Assembly: GCF_019008365.1 (NCBI RefSeq)
Contig: NZ_JAHHUL010000019.1
Span: forward strand, 33,473-97,472
From: Phosphitispora fastidiosa
GTDB taxonomy: Bacteria; Bacillota; Thermincolia; Thermincolales; UBA2595
Length of the DNA: 64,000 bases
Direction of reading: 5' to 3'
Positions 61,902-64,000 of the stretch are shown here, piece after piece; within the stretch, counting starts at the first letter, position 1, and each line of letters opens with the position of its first letter. Under the pieces are notes generated by a model. That model searched no databases and was not told where the DNA came from. It worked only from the letters and a program-made list of their open reading frames with translations. A program made the position numbers and the translations under genes.

Positions 61902-63026
61902 ATGACCGGAGACAGCAGTACCAACAGAAATTTATGGATTACCACAGGTGTAGCCAGTGTGCCTTTTGCCATCCTGGCCTTTAATGACTTAAGCCTGTTA
62001 AAAACTCCTTATATTTATTACTTGTTTGCCGTGGCAGTTATTTTTAACGGGTTTTTGGTCCCATTTATATTGTTTAAGGAAGAACCCAACTGGCTGAAAA
62101 AGACTATTGCACTTGGCATTAACATGATAATAGCTGTATTGTGGATTGAGTTTACAGGAGGAATACAGAGCATCTTTTACCCTAGCTTTTTCCTGCTGCC
62201 AATTTTCGCGGCAACAATATACTGTGGCATGCTCGATGCGCTCCTGACCGCATTTTTCGGAAGCGCTCTGACACTGTTTTTCAGGTATAATCAGTTGGGG
62301 TCAATCAAAGAGTCTTTTGGTGATGCCGCTGTATTGGTCAATATTATATTCTTTTTCCTCATAGCGGCAATTGTCGGTTACATTGTCAGGGTATTAAGGG
62401 AACAGCAGGCCAGTACTATGAGAATAACTTCTGAACTGGAGACTGCTTATCACCAATTGTCATCTTCCCATGAGCAGCTTCAGAGCTATACAGAAATCAT
62501 CGAAAAGATGAACAAAGAGATGGAACAACTGGCTATTACTGATGAACTCACAATGCTGTACAACTACAGGTATTTTCAGATAGCGCTGGACAAGGAACTC
62601 AAAAAGAACAAAGCAGGCAGTGTCAGCCTGCTGATGCTGGATGTGGACCATTTCAAACAGTTTAATGAGTCTAATGGGCATTTGACCGGGAATAAGCTGT
62701 TATCAGAGGTAGCCCGGATAGTGCGGGAGAATGTCCGGGACACAGATGCGGTTTTCCGGTATGGCGGCGAGGAGTTTGCCGTAATTTTCCCCGGGATTGA
62801 GCCGCTGCAGGTTATGGAAACTGCCGAAAAGATTAGAAGAATTATCGAAAATACCACAATCAAAACGGCGGCCGGCAAACAGGTAACTTTTACTGTCAGT
62901 GAGGGAATATCGCATTATCCTGGTGATTCCAGAAATAAGAGTGAACTGATCAGCCATGCTGACCTAGCCCTGGCAGAAGCAAAACAGGGCGGGCGGAATC
63001 AGGTCAGGATATTTGCCATTGGATAA
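61902..63026 (+). CDS. Second membrane diguanylate cyclase
   Basis: 374 residues from ATG 61902, with GAAGGG upstream. Six helices (about 15-170), a coiled coil (about 170-210), and a GGDEF domain with GGEEF at 288-292, the metal site LDVDHFKQFNE and an I-site RDTD at 279-282. No GAF domain. Both cyclases are predicted active and feedback-inhibited, but their membrane domains differ, so they may sense different cues. The 183 bases between the two genes show no clear promoter or terminator. Confidence 0.93.
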   Translation: MTGDSSTNRNLWITTGVASVPFAILAFNDLSLLKTPYIYYLFAVAVIFNGFLVPFILFKEEPNWLKKTIALGINMIIAVLWIEFTGGIQSIFYPSFFLLPIFAATIYCGMLDALLTAFFGSALTLFFRYNQLGSIKESFGDAAVLVNIIFFFLIAAIVGYIVRVLREQQASTMRITSELETAYHQLSSSHEQLQSYTEIIEKMNKEMEQLAITDELTMLYNYRYFQIALDKELKKNKAGSVSLLMLDVDHFKQFNESNGHLTGNKLLSEVARIVRENVRDTDAVFRYGGEEFAVIFPGIEPLQVMETAEKIRRIIENTTIKTAAGKQVTFTVSEGISHYPGDSRNKSELISHADLALAEAKQGGRNQVRIFAIG

Positions 63027-63062
63027 GAAGGCAGGGGTGTCTCAGATGAGGCGCCCTTATTT

Positions 63063-63206
63063 GTTTTATAGTAGTGGAAGAGGCAGGTGTATTCCCCGGG
63101 CGGCTACAACTCAACCGGCTTCCGCTCTCGCCTATCGGCGACTTGCGGGCCGGTTGACGTCAGACTCGCCCTTGGGAAAACACCTGCCTCTCCCTTACAA
63201 TAAAAC
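63063..63206 (+). repeat. Palindromic element, full copy
   Basis: GTTTTATAGTA and AGAGGCAGGTGT on the left pair with ACACCTGCCTCT and TACAATAAAAC on the right, allowing a few mismatches. The core has CTACAACTCAACCGGC at 63104-63119 and GCCGGTTGACGTCAGAC at 63149-63165. It fills the gap between the second cyclase gene and the toxin-antitoxin pair, and could also end transcripts from both sides. Confidence 0.8.
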
Positions 63207-63276
63207 AGATGAGCGATGCCCTGGATGAATAAAAAATGCCCATTAACCGGGCTAAAAGTTGAAAGCGTTCCTGAGT

Positions 63277-63609
63277 TTATTTAATAAGGCTTGCCAATTG
63301 TGCTTTAAGAACAGGAATGTCGTGCTTTACCGTCTGCCACACATCACCCATTTTAAGAGTTTGATATTTGTGGGCTGTAATATCCCTCATCCCAGCAATG
63401 CTTTTCCATGGGACTGAAGTAGTTGCTGCCTTGAAATTATATGTAAGATTCTTGACAAGCTCCCCTATATTGATCAGGGTCATACATACTGCGCGTTTCG
63501 TTCTTTCATCAGCAATAAAATCGAGGGCATCAAGGCCGGCAATCAATTGTTCAATTACTTCTATTTCTAATAATATTTTTATTATTATCTGTTTATCTCT
63601 ATTGTTCAT
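63277..63609 (-). CDS. HepT-like toxin (DUF86)
   Basis: 110 residues on the - strand, helical throughout. The HepT motif R-x4-6-H-x-Y stands as Arg75, His80, Tyr82 in MRDITAHKY. HepT proteins are HEPN ribonucleases or the targets of AMPylation by the partner nucleotidyltransferase, which modifies the Tyr of this motif. The gene overlaps its partner by 11 bases, the usual order being antitoxin first. Confidence 0.92.
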   Translation of the reverse strand: MNNRDKQIIIKILLEIEVIEQLIAGLDALDFIADERTKRAVCMTLINIGELVKNLTYNFKAATTSVPWKSIAGMRDITAHKYQTLKMGDVWQTVKHDIPVLKAQLASLIK

Positions 63610-63886
63610 AGATTCTGACCACCTTGGTTGGGTTAATCAAAGCATTTTCGTCAAGTGGAGCATGAATAACATCTACGTCTTTACCCAACTTTTCCTCAAT
63701 TGCAAATTTCAATTCAAGAAGAGTGAATAAAGAAATGCTTGGTGTCAAAAATTCAACCAAGATATCAATATCACTGTTTTCGGTAGCTGTATCTTCTGCA
63801 TAGGAACCAAACAACGAAACTGTTTTTACCGGATATGAACCGGCTACTTCAGTTATCGCAGTTTTTATTTGATTAAGGTTTAACAT
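63599..63886 (-). CDS. MntA-like nucleotidyltransferase antitoxin
   Basis: 95 residues on the - strand; GGAGGG lies about seven bases before the ATG. Active-site motif GS-x10-DxD is complete: Gly27-Ser28 in LFGSYAEDT and Asp39/Asp41 in SDIDIL. The third acidic residue is in DVDVIHA. Enzymes of this type neutralise HepT by adding AMP groups to it. Confidence 0.92.
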   Translation of the reverse strand: MLNLNQIKTAITEVAGSYPVKTVSLFGSYAEDTATENSDIDILVEFLTPSISLFTLLELKFAIEEKLGKDVDVIHAPLDENALINPTKVVRIYEQ

Positions 63887-63922
63887 TTATAATGCCCTCC
63901 ATAATTTTAAACCCTTTAACTA

Positions 63923-63928
63923 ATTATA
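63923..63928 (-). promoter_or_regulatory. Promoter of the MntA/HepT pair (extended -10)
   Basis: On the - strand TGCTATAAT is an extended -10 (TATAAT at 63923-63928). The -35 region is poor. It lies about 37 bases before the antitoxin start. Bases from here to the window end show nothing else. Confidence 0.6.
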
Positions 63929-64000
63929 GCACAAAACCCTTGGTGCTTAAACATGTAGAATTACCATTTCGCCTGTAGTCATTTCATACAGCGCATCATT

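Noticed and set aside
61733..61984. Open frame of 83 codons between the two diguanylate cyclase genes
   Set aside because: It overlaps the start of the second cyclase gene in another frame, has no good ribosome site, and its sequence shows no recognisable domain.

Overview
The window looks like chromosomal DNA of a Gram-positive, probably spore-forming anaerobic Firmicute of the Clostridia/Peptococcaceae type. This is inferred from S-layer-homology (SLH) proteins, a LytR-CpsA-Psr protein, a WecG/TagA glycosyltransferase, strong AGGAGG ribosome sites with frequent TTG/GTG starts, and cyclic-di-GMP-I riboswitches. No rRNA or tRNA gene was seen, so the placement is tentative. Almost everything is on the + strand. 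Only a toxin-antitoxin pair at the right end and one antisense RNA are on the - strand.

Region 1 (1-2.2 kb) holds the 3' end of an SLH-anchored surface protein and a tiny type I toxin locus with a convergent antisense RNA. Region 2 (2.4-24.8 kb) is a surface-polysaccharide locus: two O-antigen ligase/polymerase-like membrane proteins, GDP-mannose dehydratase and GDP-fucose synthase, a Wzm/Wzt-type ABC exporter, about eight glycosyltransferases, a pyruvyl transferase, a methyltransferase, an initiating polyprenyl glycosylphosphotransferase, a UbiA-type prenyltransferase, a DUF362 protein and a GalE-like epimerase. Its centre (about 7.5-13.5 kb) is visibly AT-rich, and a decayed epimerase gene lies just before the exporter.

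Region 3 (24.9-29.3 kb) has a secreted membrane-anchored protein and a TetR-controlled operon of an HlyD-like adaptor plus a TolC-like protein with no pump gene. Region 4 (29.6-38.2 kb) has mannose-1-phosphate guanylyltransferase, an SLH-subtilase, an LCP protein, a WecG/TagA transferase, and an SLH protein preceded by a 437-nt inverted repeat. Region 5 (38.2-40.3 kb) is an AT-rich two-gene island encoding a possible cysteine peptidase-like protein and a 63-residue partner. Region 6 (40.4-49.7 kb) holds envelope genes (epimerase, glycosyltransferase, MurJ, FabZ, WecA/TagO-like, phosphohexomutase) and a DegS/DegU-like two-component pair.

Region 7 (49.7-63.0 kb) is a Tad (Flp) pilus locus. Three aptamer-plus-terminator units of the c-di-GMP-I type stand in front of three successive genes, and two membrane GGDEF proteins close the locus. 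Maker and sensor of c-di-GMP are therefore side by side. The window ends with a HepT/MntA pair.

The least explained signals are a family of palindromic elements at 29.3, 36.5 and 63.1 kb whose two full copies share a core with a compensatory base-pair change, and short tandem duplications that overlap stop codons at several genes.
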